A stretch of DNA of 64,000 nucleotides from Pseudoclavibacter sp. RFBB5 (GTDB lineage: Bacteria; Actinomycetota; Actinomycetes; Actinomycetales; Microbacteriaceae), in contig NZ_PSTZ01000007.1 in assembly GCF_002931555.1 (NCBI RefSeq), positions 62,001-126,000 of the forward strand. Reading direction: 5' to 3'. Under the pieces are notes generated by a model. That model saw nothing but the letters and a program-made list of their open reading frames with translations, did not search any database and was not told the DNA's origin. This document shows positions 24,671-33,279 of this stretch, one piece after another. The first letter of the stretch is position 1; each line of letters starts with the position of its first letter. The translations under genes and the position numbers were made by a program.

Positions 24671-25726
24671 ATGATGATCCGAGCAACGAGAGAGCCGGTG
24701 GTACCGGACGAACCTGGCCGGCGGGCCAAGTCCGGTGGCGGGCGCGTCATCGGCCGCGTCATCGGCCGCGTCATCGGCGGGGTCGTGGCCGCCGCATCGA
24801 TCGCCGTCGCGAGCTTCGGCTCGATCACGTCCGCCGCGGCGGGTCAGGACATCAACGCGTCCATGACGATCATCGCCCCGGCAGCTGCCGGTGGCGGCTG
24901 GGACACCGTCGCCCGCGAACTGCAGCAGGCGCAGAAAGCCAACGGGCTCGTCAACAACGTGCAGGTGGTCAACATGCCCGGGGCCGGCGGAACGATCGCG
25001 CTCGGCAACGTGAGCGTGCTCGATGGTGAACCCAACAACCTCCTCGTCGGAGGAACCGGCCTGCTGGCCGCCACCATCCAGTACGACTCCGCGGCGAAGC
25101 TCGAGGACGTCACGCCGCTCGCGGTGATGGTCGAGGAGTACGACGTCATCGTCGTCCCCGCCGACTCGCCGTACGAGACCCTCGAGGACCTCGCCACGGC
25201 ATGGAAGGCCGACCCGAAGTCCATTCCATGGACGGGCGGTGGCTCGTTCGACCAGCTCGTGGTGACCGACCTCGCGCTGAGCGCAGGCATCGAGCCCGTC
25301 AACACCACCTACATCTCATCTGATGGCGGTGGCGAGGCCATTCAGGCGCTCCTCAACGGAACGGCGCAGGCCGCGGCCGGAGGCTACGCGGACAACATCG
25401 ACCAGATCGAGGCCGGCAGGCTGCGGGCGCTCGCGGTCGTGGCGAAGGAGCCCATCGAAGGCGTCGACATTCCGACAGCCGCCGAGCAGGGCTACGACAT
25501 CTCGCTCACGAACTGGCGATCGATTCACGCTCCCTCCGGCTTGACCGAGGAGCAGACGGACGCGCTCGCCGAACTCGTGGTGCAGACGACGGAGACGCCC
25601 GAGTGGCAGGACGCCATCGACAGGTACCACTGGAACGAGCGCCTCATCACGGGCGACGAGCTCGACACCTTCCTCGCTGAAGAGGAACTGCGCATCAAGG
25701 AGCTCTACGAGGAGATGGGACAATGA
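24671..25726 (+). CDS. tctC: Tripartite tricarboxylate transporter substrate-binding protein
   Basis: A 351-residue periplasm-type binding protein of the Bug/TctC family: IIAPAAAGGGWDTVAREL at the start of the mature part and MPGAGGTIALGNV after it, the two loops that bind carboxylate ligands. It begins ATGATG; the second ATG (24674) has the better spacing to GGAG. The signal region includes three copies of GRVI (residues about 25-36), coded by a 12-base tandem repeat, followed by a hydrophobic stretch ending near SAAAG. No lipobox Cys is seen. First gene of tctC-tctB-tctA; its stop overlaps tctB (ATGA). Confidence 0.93.
   Translation: MMIRATREPVVPDEPGRRAKSGGGRVIGRVIGRVIGGVVAAASIAVASFGSITSAAAGQDINASMTIIAPAAAGGGWDTVARELQQAQKANGLVNNVQVVNMPGAGGTIALGNVSVLDGEPNNLLVGGTGLLAATIQYDSAAKLEDVTPLAVMVEEYDVIVVPADSPYETLEDLATAWKADPKSIPWTGGGSFDQLVVTDLALSAGIEPVNTTYISSDGGGEAIQALLNGTAQAAAGGYADNIDQIEAGRLRALAVVAKEPIEGVDIPTAAEQGYDISLTNWRSIHAPSGLTEEQTDALAELVVQTTETPEWQDAIDRYHWNERLITGDELDTFLAEEELRIKELYEEMGQ
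24743..24778. repeat. 12-bp tandem repeat x3 in the tctC signal region
   Basis: CGCGTCATCGGC occurs three times without a break and encodes repeated Arg-Val-Ile-Gly at the basic-to-hydrophobic boundary of the signal peptide. A copy change would add or remove four residues of the export signal without a frameshift. Confidence 0.9.
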
Positions 25727-26358
25727 CGCACCACGCGAACCCGACGGCCGCGTCAGCGGTCATCGGCGGAGACCTGACCTTCGCCGCCGGCCCGAGCAAG
25801 ACGGCCACCCTCCTCAAGGGACTGACGATGCCGCTGGTCATCGCAGCCTTCGCCACCTACCTCGTCTTCGGCATCGTCACGATGAAGGTGCCAGAGGGCG
25901 CCGACTTCCCTGGACCGCAGTTCTTCCCCGGCCTCATCGCCGCCGGCCTCTACCTCTTCGCGGCTCTGCTCGCCGTCGGTGCTGTCCGGGAGATGCGCGC
26001 GACCGCGGCCGCGGCCTCCGCGTCGACTATGACCGAGGAGGAGCTTCTCGCCCGTGCACTGGCCGACGACGAGGCGCTCGCCGCGGCGGGTGCAGCAGAC
26101 GCCCCGCGCAAGGTGCGCGTCGACGTGAAATCGTTCGCCTGGGTCGTCGGCTCGTTCCTGGTGTTCTCGCTGACGCTCGACCTGCTCGGCTGGGTCATCG
26201 CAGCCGCCCTCCTCTTCTGGTGCGTGGCCCGCGGCTTCGGTTCCACGAAGCCGGTGGCGAGCCTCGTCGTGGGCTTCACGCTGAGCTCGCTCGCCTACAT
26301 CGCCTTCGACATGGCACTCGGCATGTCGCTCCCGTCCGGCATCCTCGGAGGTATCTGA
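25723..26358 (+). CDS. tctB: Tripartite tricarboxylate transporter small membrane subunit
   Basis: A 211-residue protein with four predicted membrane helices, including GADFPGPQFFPGLIAAGLYL, the conserved Phe-Pro segment of TctB, and FAWVVGSFLVFSLTLDLLGWV. A hydrophilic, Ala/Glu-rich loop separates helices two and three. It pairs with TctA in the membrane. The start overlaps the tctC stop; one base separates its stop from tctA. Confidence 0.9.
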   Translation: MTHHANPTAASAVIGGDLTFAAGPSKTATLLKGLTMPLVIAAFATYLVFGIVTMKVPEGADFPGPQFFPGLIAAGLYLFAALLAVGAVREMRATAAAASASTMTEEELLARALADDEALAAAGAADAPRKVRVDVKSFAWVVGSFLVFSLTLDLLGWVIAAALLFWCVARGFGSTKPVASLVVGFTLSSLAYIAFDMALGMSLPSGILGGI

Positions 26359-26359
26359 C

Positions 26360-27898
26360 ATGGAAACGCTCCAACTCCTCATGGAGGGGTTCGCCGGTGC
26401 CCTCACCTGGCAGAACCTCATGTGGGTCTTCGTCGGCTGCCTCCTCGGCACCGCCGTCGGCGTGCTGCCGGGCCTCGGCTCCTCGATGGCGGTCGCCCTC
26501 CTGCTGCCCGTCACGTTCTCCCTCGAGCCGACGGCCGCGTTCATCATGTTCGCCGGCGTCTACTTCGGCGGCCTCTTCGGCGACTCGACCATGGGCATCC
26601 TGATGAACACGCCCGGCCAGGCGTCAGCCATCGCCTCCACGTTCGAGGGCCACAAGATGGCGCTGAACGGGCGGGCCGCTCAGGCGCTCGCGACTGCTGC
26701 CATCGGCGCCTTCATCGGCGGCTTCATCGCCTCGATCGTGGTGGTCTTCCTGGCCCCCGCGCTTGCCGACTTCTCCAGCAGCTTCGGGCCGGCGGAGTTC
26801 TTCGCCCTCGCAGTGTTCGCGTTCGCGGCGACCTCCACCGTGGTCACTGACAACGTCGTCAAGGGGCTCACGGCCCTGTTCATCGGCCTCGGCATCGCCG
26901 TCATCGGCATCGACGGCGTCTCCGGCGCCCCGCGCTTCACGATGGACTCCCCGCAGCTGTTCGACGGCATATCGCTGGTGACCGTGACGGTCGCGGTCCT
27001 CGCGCTCGGCGAGGTCATCTACGTCGCTTGCCTCGAGCGGCACGTCAACGACAAGGGTCTGATCCGTCCGAAGGGGCGCCCGTGGCTGAGCCGCAAGGAG
27101 TTCAAGGAGGCCATGCCGGCCTGGCTGCGTGGCACCGTCATCGGTCTCCCGTTCGGCGTGGTGCCGGCCGGTGGCTCCGAGATCCCCACGTTCCTCGCCT
27201 TCGGCTTGGAGAAGCGACTGGATGCGCGCCGCACGAACCCGCAGTTCGGCAAGGGCGCGATCAGGGGCCTCGCAGCCCCGGAGGCCGCTGGCAACGCGAC
27301 GACGGGCATGGCGATGGGTGCGCTCCTGGCGCTCGGCCTCCCCATCTCGGCGACGGCAGCGATCATGCTCGCCGCGTTCCGTCAGTACGGCCTGCAGCCG
27401 GGCCCGCTGCTCTTCGACCGCGCCCCTGAGCTGGTCTGGGCGCTGCTCGCGAGCTTCTTCATCGCCATGGTGGTGCTGCTCGTCCTGAACCTGCCGTTCG
27501 CGATGCTGTGGGCGAAGCTGCTCCTCATCCCGCGCCCCTACCTGTACGCGGGCATCACGATCTTCTGCGCGCTCGGCATCTACGCCACGTCGGGTTCGAC
27601 CTTCGATCTGCTCATGCTGCTCGGGGTCGGCCTGCTCGGCTTCCTGATGCGGGCTCTCGACTTCCCGATCGCACCGCTCATCATCGGCATGGTCCTCGGC
27701 CCACTGGCCGAGACGAGCCTGCGGGATGCGGCGATGAGCGCCAATGGCGACTTCTCCGTGCTCGTGCAGGGGCCGATCGCGATCGCGCTCTACACCCTCC
27801 TGGCGCTGGTGCTTGCCTTCACCGTGCGCGGCCGCCTCGTGGCTCGCAAGCGTGCGAAGCAGGAGGAGAAGGAGCTCGTGAGCTCCGACGCACGATAA
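26360..27898 (+). CDS. tctA: Tripartite tricarboxylate transporter large permease subunit
   Basis: A 512-residue permease with eleven or twelve membrane helices. GTAVGVLPGLGSSMAVALLLP and FAGVYFGGLFGDSTMGILMNTPG near the N terminus, and the repeat-related ALGLPISATAAIML in the second half, are the family signatures. It is the ion-driven channel of the tctCBA system for citrate or similar carboxylates. The C terminus is charged. The 3' end faces the LysR gene 20 bases away, with no clear terminator. Confidence 0.93.
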   Translation: METLQLLMEGFAGALTWQNLMWVFVGCLLGTAVGVLPGLGSSMAVALLLPVTFSLEPTAAFIMFAGVYFGGLFGDSTMGILMNTPGQASAIASTFEGHKMALNGRAAQALATAAIGAFIGGFIASIVVVFLAPALADFSSSFGPAEFFALAVFAFAATSTVVTDNVVKGLTALFIGLGIAVIGIDGVSGAPRFTMDSPQLFDGISLVTVTVAVLALGEVIYVACLERHVNDKGLIRPKGRPWLSRKEFKEAMPAWLRGTVIGLPFGVVPAGGSEIPTFLAFGLEKRLDARRTNPQFGKGAIRGLAAPEAAGNATTGMAMGALLALGLPISATAAIMLAAFRQYGLQPGPLLFDRAPELVWALLASFFIAMVVLLVLNLPFAMLWAKLLLIPRPYLYAGITIFCALGIYATSGSTFDLLMLLGVGLLGFLMRALDFPIAPLIIGMVLGPLAETSLRDAAMSANGDFSVLVQGPIAIALYTLLALVLAFTVRGRLVARKRAKQEEKELVSSDAR

Positions 27899-27917
27899 CC
27901 CTCGGGGACGTGTTGGG

Positions 27918-28844
27918 TCAGACGCTGCTGGTTCCCGGCGTCTGGCCGACCATGGCGGCGGCGATCGATTCGATCGTCGCCGCCATGGCGCGTGCGGCGC
28001 GGGAGAGGGGCACGTCGCTGCGGTGCGCAAGGCTCACGGTGCGCTGCAGGCTCGAGTCGGTGAGGCGGGCCGAGCGGAAGCCCTGCCGTCCGCGGAGCAC
28101 CATGGCCGGCACGACCGCCACGCCCAGGCCCAGCTCCACGAACCGGAGCACCGCATCCATCTCCGGCCCCTCGACGACGACGTTCGGGTTCAGACCCGCC
28201 TCGAGGTAGGCGGCCTCCGTCGTCGCGCGGAGGTCGTAGCCACGGTGGAAGACGACCTGTGGCCTGGCCGCAAGATCGGCGAGGGTGAGCGTCTGGGCGT
28301 CGAGCGCCCGGTCGCCCGTCAGGGAGGAGACGACGAGCAGCTCCTCGTTGAGCAGCGGGATCCGGCTCAGCGTCGCGCGCGGAGACTGCCGCGACTCGGG
28401 GGTCGTGATGAGCGCCAGGTCGAGTGCGCCTTCCGCGAGCTGCTCGATGAGCCCCTGCGAGCCGCTCTCCGAGACGTGCAGCTCGATGCCGGGATGCGAT
28501 GCGTGGAACGACTGCAGCGCATCCGCCACGAGGCTCACGCAGAGCGACGGGGTCGCGCCGAGGCGCACCGTGCCTCGCTGCAGGTCGGCGAGCTCCGCCA
28601 TCTCCCGGCGCACCGAGTCGGCGTCGGCGAGCATTCGCCTCGCGAGGGGGAGCAGGGATTCGCCGGCATCGGTGAGCGCGACCCGGCCGGGCGTGCGGTT
28701 GAACAGCGGCGCCCCGAGATCCTGCTCGAGGGTCGAGATCTGTCGGCTCAGCGAGGGCTGCGCGAGATGCAGCGCCTCCGCCGCCCGCGTGAAGTGCCCT
28801 TGCGAGGCGACCTCGACAAAGCTCCGCAACTGGTCTAAATTCAT
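27918..28844 (-). CDS. LysR-family transcriptional regulator
   Basis: A 308-residue regulator beginning MNLDQLRSFVEVA, with helix-turn-helix HFTRAAEALHLAQPSLSRQISTLE and an effector-binding domain (LGATPSLCVSLVADALQSFHASHPGIEL). The family binds small-molecule inducers, usually of a divergent gene. ATG 28844 is preferred over the in-frame ATG at 28850, because TAGGCT ends 6 bases before 28844 and abuts 28850. The divergent gene at 28922 encodes a fumarate-reductase-type flavoprotein, the likely target; tctCBA on the other side could be another. Confidence 0.9.
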   Translation of the reverse strand: MNLDQLRSFVEVASQGHFTRAAEALHLAQPSLSRQISTLEQDLGAPLFNRTPGRVALTDAGESLLPLARRMLADADSVRREMAELADLQRGTVRLGATPSLCVSLVADALQSFHASHPGIELHVSESGSQGLIEQLAEGALDLALITTPESRQSPRATLSRIPLLNEELLVVSSLTGDRALDAQTLTLADLAARPQVVFHRGYDLRATTEAAYLEAGLNPNVVVEGPEMDAVLRFVELGLGVAVVPAMVLRGRQGFRSARLTDSSLQRTVSLAHRSDVPLSRAARAMAATIESIAAAMVGQTPGTSSV

Positions 28845-28850
28845 GGCCAT

Positions 28851-28914
28851 AGCCTACGCGCATCACCACGAGCAGGACTATGCATTGGAGTAATCACACG
28901 AAGCTCTCTAGCGT
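28851..28914. promoter_or_regulatory. Divergent promoter region of lysR-type gene and flavoprotein gene
   Basis: Reverse strand: TAGGCT (28851-28856) ends 6 bases before ATG 28844. Forward strand: TTGGAG (28885-28890), an 18-base spacer and TAGCGT (28909-28914), which ends 7 bases before ATG 28922. Both transcripts therefore look leaderless. A LysR site should lie between, but no clear T-N11-A dyad stands out. Confidence 0.5.
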
Positions 28915-28921
28915 TGCTGTC

Positions 28922-30661
28922 ATGACCGCGACAACGTCCATCGAACGCCAGATCTCCACCACCGTGCTCGTCATCGGAACCGGCGGTTCCGGGCTGCGCG
29001 CCGCCATCGAAGTAGCCGAGCAGGGCGTGGATGTGCTCGCCGTCGGCAAGCGACCCAAGCACGACGCCCACACCTCCCTCGCCGCCGGCGGCATCAACGC
29101 CGCCCTCGGAACCATGGACGAGGAGGACAGCTGGCAGCAGCACGCCGCCGACACCATCAAGGAGAGCTACTGGCTCGCCAACCCGCACACCGTCGAGATC
29201 GTGACCCGCGGAGCCGAGCAGGGCATCCGCGACCTTGAGCGCTACGGCATGGGCTTCCAGCGCGAAGGCGACGGCCGCATCTCACAGCGCTTCTTCGGCG
29301 CCCACAAGTTCCGCCGCACCGCCTTCGCCGGCGACTACACCGGCCTCGAGATCCAGCGCTCCCTCGTCGCACGCAGCGAGCAGCTCGACATCCCGATCCT
29401 CGACACCGTCTACATCACGCGCATCCTCGTGAGCGACAACGTCGTCTTCGGCGCGTACGGCTTCGACATCAACGACGGAACCCGGTACCTCATCCACGCC
29501 GACTCCGTGATCCTCGCGGCCGGCGGCCACAACCGCATCTGGCGGCGCACGTCCTCACGCCGCGACGAGAACACGGGCGACTCGTTCCGCCTCGCCGTCG
29601 AGGCCGGCGGGCGACTCCGCGACCCGGAGCTCGTGCAGTTCCACCCGTCCGGCATCATCGAGCCCGAGAACGCGGCCGGAACGCTCGTCTCCGAGGCCGC
29701 CCGCGGCGAAGGCGGCATCCTCACCAACGGCCTCGGTGAGCGCTTCATGGAACGCTACGACCCGGAGCGCATGGAGCTCTCGACGCGCGACCGCGTCGCC
29801 CTCGCCGCCTACACGGAGATCAAGGAGGGGCGGGGCACCGCGAACGGCGGCGTCTGGCTCGACGTGTCGCACCTGCCCCGCGAGACGATCATGAACCGCC
29901 TGCCGCGCATCTACCAGCAGATGCTCGAGCTGCAGATGCTGGACATCACCGAGAAGCCGATCGAGATCGCGCCAACCGCGCACTACTCGATGGGTGGCGT
30001 GTGGGTTCGCCCCGACGACCACAGCACCGACGTCGACGGCCTCTACGCCATCGGTGAGGCATCCAGCGGCCTGCACGGCGCGAACCGCCTCGGCGGCAAC
30101 TCGCTCATCGAGCTGCTCGTGTTCGGCCGCATCGTCGGCCAGGCAGCCGTCGCCCACTCCGGGGGACTGGATGCGCAGCGCCGCTCAGCATCGGCCGTCG
30201 CGCAGGCACGCGGCGAGATCAACGACCTCCTCTCGGCCGACGGACGCGAGAACGTGCGCGCCCTGCAGCGCGCGATCCGCGACACGATGACCGAGTACGC
30301 GGGCGTCGTTCGCGACGAAGAAGGGCTGAAGGCGGGCATCGCAGCGCTGGATGTCATCGAGTCGCGCATGGAGGACGTCGGCATCCACCCCGACATCGCC
30401 GGATTCCAGGACCTCGCGCACGCCTTCGACCTCAAGTCGTCCGCCCTCGCCGCTCGGGCGACGCTTGAGGCGGCCCTCGAGCGTCGCGAGACGCGCGGCT
30501 GCCACAACCGCAGCGACTTCCCCGAGCTCGACCCGGCCATGCAGGTGAACCTCGTGTGGTCGCCGAAGGGCGGCATCACGCGTGAGGAGATCCCGCCGGT
30601 GCCTGCCGAGATCGCCGAGCTCATCGGAGAGGTCTCCGTCGAAGGCAAGCTCGTCGAATAA
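28922..30661 (+). CDS. Fumarate reductase/succinate dehydrogenase-type flavoprotein
   Basis: A 579-residue flavoprotein of the FrdA/SdhA family. FAD fold VLVIGTGGSGLRAAIE, substrate loop LVQFHPSG, catalytic region PTAHYSMGGVWV, and GANRLGGNSLIELLVFGR are all present. The C-terminal helical domain is complete. No iron-sulfur or membrane subunit is next to it, so it may be a soluble fumarate reductase, a dehydrogenase of another dicarboxylate, or use a distant partner. L-aspartate oxidase is less likely because the GGNSL form is SdhA-like. The LysR-type gene diverges from it. The start at 28922 fits a leaderless transcript. Confidence 0.85.
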   Translation: MTATTSIERQISTTVLVIGTGGSGLRAAIEVAEQGVDVLAVGKRPKHDAHTSLAAGGINAALGTMDEEDSWQQHAADTIKESYWLANPHTVEIVTRGAEQGIRDLERYGMGFQREGDGRISQRFFGAHKFRRTAFAGDYTGLEIQRSLVARSEQLDIPILDTVYITRILVSDNVVFGAYGFDINDGTRYLIHADSVILAAGGHNRIWRRTSSRRDENTGDSFRLAVEAGGRLRDPELVQFHPSGIIEPENAAGTLVSEAARGEGGILTNGLGERFMERYDPERMELSTRDRVALAAYTEIKEGRGTANGGVWLDVSHLPRETIMNRLPRIYQQMLELQMLDITEKPIEIAPTAHYSMGGVWVRPDDHSTDVDGLYAIGEASSGLHGANRLGGNSLIELLVFGRIVGQAAVAHSGGLDAQRRSASAVAQARGEINDLLSADGRENVRALQRAIRDTMTEYAGVVRDEEGLKAGIAALDVIESRMEDVGIHPDIAGFQDLAHAFDLKSSALAARATLEAALERRETRGCHNRSDFPELDPAMQVNLVWSPKGGITREEIPPVPAEIAELIGEVSVEGKLVE

Positions 30662-30872
30662 CGCGCTGGGGCCCGGACGGACCACGCACCGGTGGCGGCG
30701 GTGTGGTCGTCAAGACGCAGCTGACGTGACCACAGGTCCGCTCCCAGCGCCGGCTCCAGGAGCCACACCTCGTTCTTCGGGAACTGAACGGCGATTCAGC
30801 CCGGTCCTTGTCGACTGCACGCTCGCGGTCTGCCAGGATCGGGCTGTTCGTCATCGTAGAACTGGAGCGCAC

Positions 30873-31364
30873 ATGACAGCTGAAGCACTCGACCCCGAGC
30901 TCGACCTCACCCTGAGTCGAGTCATCCGCGCACCACGCGACGTGGTCTGGCGCGCCTGGACCACCCCGGAGCTGTTCGCGAGCTGGTGGACGCCCGCCCC
31001 GACGATGACCCGCGTCGAGCAGCTCGATGTCCGGCCCGGTGGCGCGTTGACGACGCAGATGAGCGACGACGGCGAGATGTTCGTCCCGCACACCGACGGC
31101 ATCTTCCTGATCGTGGAGGAGGGGGAACGCCTCGTCTTCACGAACGCGGTCACGTCGGCGCTGCGCCCAGCCGAGCCTGCCCCAGTCTCGATCGTGGCAT
31201 CGTTCTTGTTCCTCGAGCACCCAGAGGGCACCGAATACGTTGCTCTCGCCCGTCACGTGGATGGGGCAGCACGTGCGCTGCACGCGGAGCTCGGCTTCTT
31301 CGACGGCTGGGGCGCAGTCACCGAAGCGCTGGCGGAGCTGTCCGAGAAACTGGCTTCGGAGTAG
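30873..31364 (+). CDS. SRPBCC (AHSA1/START-like) domain protein
   Basis: A 163-residue protein of the SRPBCC superfamily, AHSA1-like branch: LDLTLSRVIRAPRDVVWRAWTTPELFASWW at the N terminus and a C-terminal helix with GFFDGWGAVTEALAEL. The fold makes a deep hydrophobic pocket, used to bind lipids or aromatic ligands. Function unknown. TGGAGC precedes the ATG. It is monocistronic, followed by a long hairpin. The 211 bases before it hold nothing else recognisable. Confidence 0.8.
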   Translation: MTAEALDPELDLTLSRVIRAPRDVVWRAWTTPELFASWWTPAPTMTRVEQLDVRPGGALTTQMSDDGEMFVPHTDGIFLIVEEGERLVFTNAVTSALRPAEPAPVSIVASFLFLEHPEGTEYVALARHVDGAARALHAELGFFDGWGAVTEALAELSEKLASE

Positions 31365-31390
31365 CGAAAGCGGGTTCGGGGCGAGACGCC

Positions 31391-31450
31391 GGGGGATGGG
31401 GATGGGGATGGGCGTGGATCTTCTTCCTCGCCATCCCCATCCCCATTCCC
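31391..31450. terminator. Long G/C-rich inverted repeat between converging genes
   Basis: ATGGGGATGGGGATGG (31396-31411) pairs with its exact complement at 31431-31446, and the stem extends outward by four more pairs (one G-U), making about 20 base pairs around a 19-base loop. It lies 27 bases after the SRPBCC stop and 12 bases before the BCCT stop, so it can serve both. There is no T-run. Each arm is itself a tandem repeat of GGGGAT. Confidence 0.7.
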
Positions 31451-31461
31451 GCGATCGTCGT

Positions 31462-33210
31462 CTACGGCGTCGGAGGCAGGAGCGGCCGTTGACCCGCCGA
31501 GGCCGGTGGCTCAGGCGCTGAATCTGACTCCGTTTTCCGCGCGGGGCCGTGGAAGGGCAGTCGAAGGACCCCGGTGCGGAGGTCCTCCCGACGCACGTCC
31601 CGCGTGTAGTCGAAGTGCGGGTCCTTCTTCAACTGCATGACCAGTGAGACGGCGAGCAGCGCGACGATGACCGTGAACGGCAGCGCGGAGAGCATCGCCG
31701 CCTGCTGCAGCGCCTGCAACCCGCCGGTGAGGAGCAGCAGGGCCGCGCAGAGGCCGGTCAGCGCACCCCAGATCGCCAGCACCAGCTTCGTCGGCTCGAG
31801 CGCGCCGCGGGACGACATCATGCTGAGGACGAACGTGTTCGCGTCAGCGCCGGAGACGAAGAACAGCACGACCAGGATGATCGCGACCACCGAGGTGATG
31901 CCCACCAGCGGCAGGTTGGAGAGCATCTCGAAGAACGCCGTATTGACGTCGGCACTGGCGGCCTCGCCGATGCTGCCCACGCCGTCCATGTCGAACTTGA
32001 TCGCCGACCCACCGAAGATGGTGAACCAGGCGAAGAAGACGAGGCTCGGGACGACCATCACCCCGATCACGAACTGGCGAATCGTGCGGCCGCGCGAGAT
32101 CTTCGCGAGGAAGACGCCCACGAACGCACCCCAGCTGAGCCACCAGGCCATCATGAAGTACGTCCACCACTGCATCCACTGCCCGTCCTCTGCCGTGAGC
32201 GGCGTCGTGAGGCTCATCGAGAAGAAGTCGGCGAAGTACGCACCCGTCGACCGGAAGAACAGGTTCGTGATGAAGTTCGTCGGGCCGGCGAAGAAGACGT
32301 AGATGGCGAGGAGGATCGAGGCGAGCATCGTGAACTGGCTGATGTACTTGATGCCGCGGTTCACACCCGACAGTGCGGAGAGCGTGAAGATGACCGTGAT
32401 GACGGCGATGACGAGGATCTGCGTGAAGGTCTCTGCGGGCAGGCCGAAGACCCGGTTCAGGCCCTCGGTGATCTGCGAGGCTCCGAGGCCGAGCGAGGTC
32501 GTCGTGCCGAACAGCGTCGCCATGATGGCGAAGACGTCGATGACGTTGCCGAGCCACCCGTCGACGCGCTTGCCGAGAATGGGTCGAAGCATGGGGGAGA
32601 CGAGACCGGTGTTGCCCTTGCGGTGCGTCGAGTAGGCGATCGCGACGCCGAAGACGCCGAACACGGCCCAGGCGTGGGGGCCCCAGTCGAGGTACGAGTA
32701 CTGCATGGCGACGACCGCGGCCTCAGCGGTGCCCGGGTCGGCGAGTGCGTGCGGCGGCAGCACGAAGTGCGAGATCGGCTCGGCGACACCGTAGCTGATG
32801 AGCCCGACGCCCATCACGGTCGAGACGATCATGGCGAGCCAGGCCCACGTGCTGAACTCGGGGCGGTCCTCGTCGGCCCCGAGCCGGACCCGTCCGAACC
32901 TGCTGCACGCGAGGTAGATGAGCAGGCCGATGCAGCCGGTCGTGACAAGCAGGTACGACCAGCCGACGGTTGCCGAGGCCCAGTTGATGGCTCCCGTCAT
33001 CGACGCGTTGAGCGTCTCGGGCGACAGCGCAGCCCACGACACGAACGCGAGGATGAGGGCGATCGACACCCAGAAGACGACGCCGGGGCGGTGACGCAGC
33101 GCGTCGGCCGCCGCCTGAGCTCGACTCGGGCCGGACGTCGGCTCGAGCCCGTGACCATCGAGTGCGTCGTCATCATGCAGCTCGGGCTTCGGGGGATGGT
33201 GAAGAGTCAT
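31462..33210 (-). CDS. BCCT-family transporter (betaine/choline/carnitine-type)
   Basis: A 582-residue carrier with twelve predicted membrane helices. The glycine-rich MGVGLISYGVAEP (residues 132-144) and the family signature WWTYFMMAWWLSW-GAFVGVFLAKISRGRTIRQ (residues 348-378) are both present; their Trp residues form the trimethylammonium cage. Substrates are quaternary ammonium or similar cationic compounds. The N and C termini are long and charged. It lies 69 bases downstream of the NTF2-flavin reductase gene on the same strand, so it probably belongs to the catabolic cluster and imports its substrate. There are no CBS or osmosensor domains. Confidence 0.92.
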   Translation of the reverse strand: MTLHHPPKPELHDDDALDGHGLEPTSGPSRAQAAADALRHRPGVVFWVSIALILAFVSWAALSPETLNASMTGAINWASATVGWSYLLVTTGCIGLLIYLACSRFGRVRLGADEDRPEFSTWAWLAMIVSTVMGVGLISYGVAEPISHFVLPPHALADPGTAEAAVVAMQYSYLDWGPHAWAVFGVFGVAIAYSTHRKGNTGLVSPMLRPILGKRVDGWLGNVIDVFAIMATLFGTTTSLGLGASQITEGLNRVFGLPAETFTQILVIAVITVIFTLSALSGVNRGIKYISQFTMLASILLAIYVFFAGPTNFITNLFFRSTGAYFADFFSMSLTTPLTAEDGQWMQWWTYFMMAWWLSWGAFVGVFLAKISRGRTIRQFVIGVMVVPSLVFFAWFTIFGGSAIKFDMDGVGSIGEAASADVNTAFFEMLSNLPLVGITSVVAIILVVLFFVSGADANTFVLSMMSSRGALEPTKLVLAIWGALTGLCAALLLLTGGLQALQQAAMLSALPFTVIVALLAVSLVMQLKKDPHFDYTRDVRREDLRTGVLRLPFHGPARKTESDSAPEPPASAGQRPLLPPTP

Positions 33211-33279
33211 GGTGTTGCTCCACTTCGGAGGAGGCAGGCCCGGGAGGGCGGAACGGTCATCGCGGTTGTGATGACCTGG

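Noticed and set aside
26624-28030. Long reverse-strand open frame (468 codons) opposite tctA
   Set aside because: It is an antisense shadow caused by G/C-only third positions. Its product is His/Arg/Glu-rich without hydrophobic core, and the opposite strand encodes a complete TctA.
28851-28921. A specific LysR T-N11-A operator
   Set aside because: Several weak matches can be drawn but none is a convincing dyad, so no site is claimed.
30662-30872. Promoter or small gene in the 211-base gap before the SRPBCC gene
   Set aside because: TTGTCG at 30808 has no -10 at proper spacing and no small frame looks coding.
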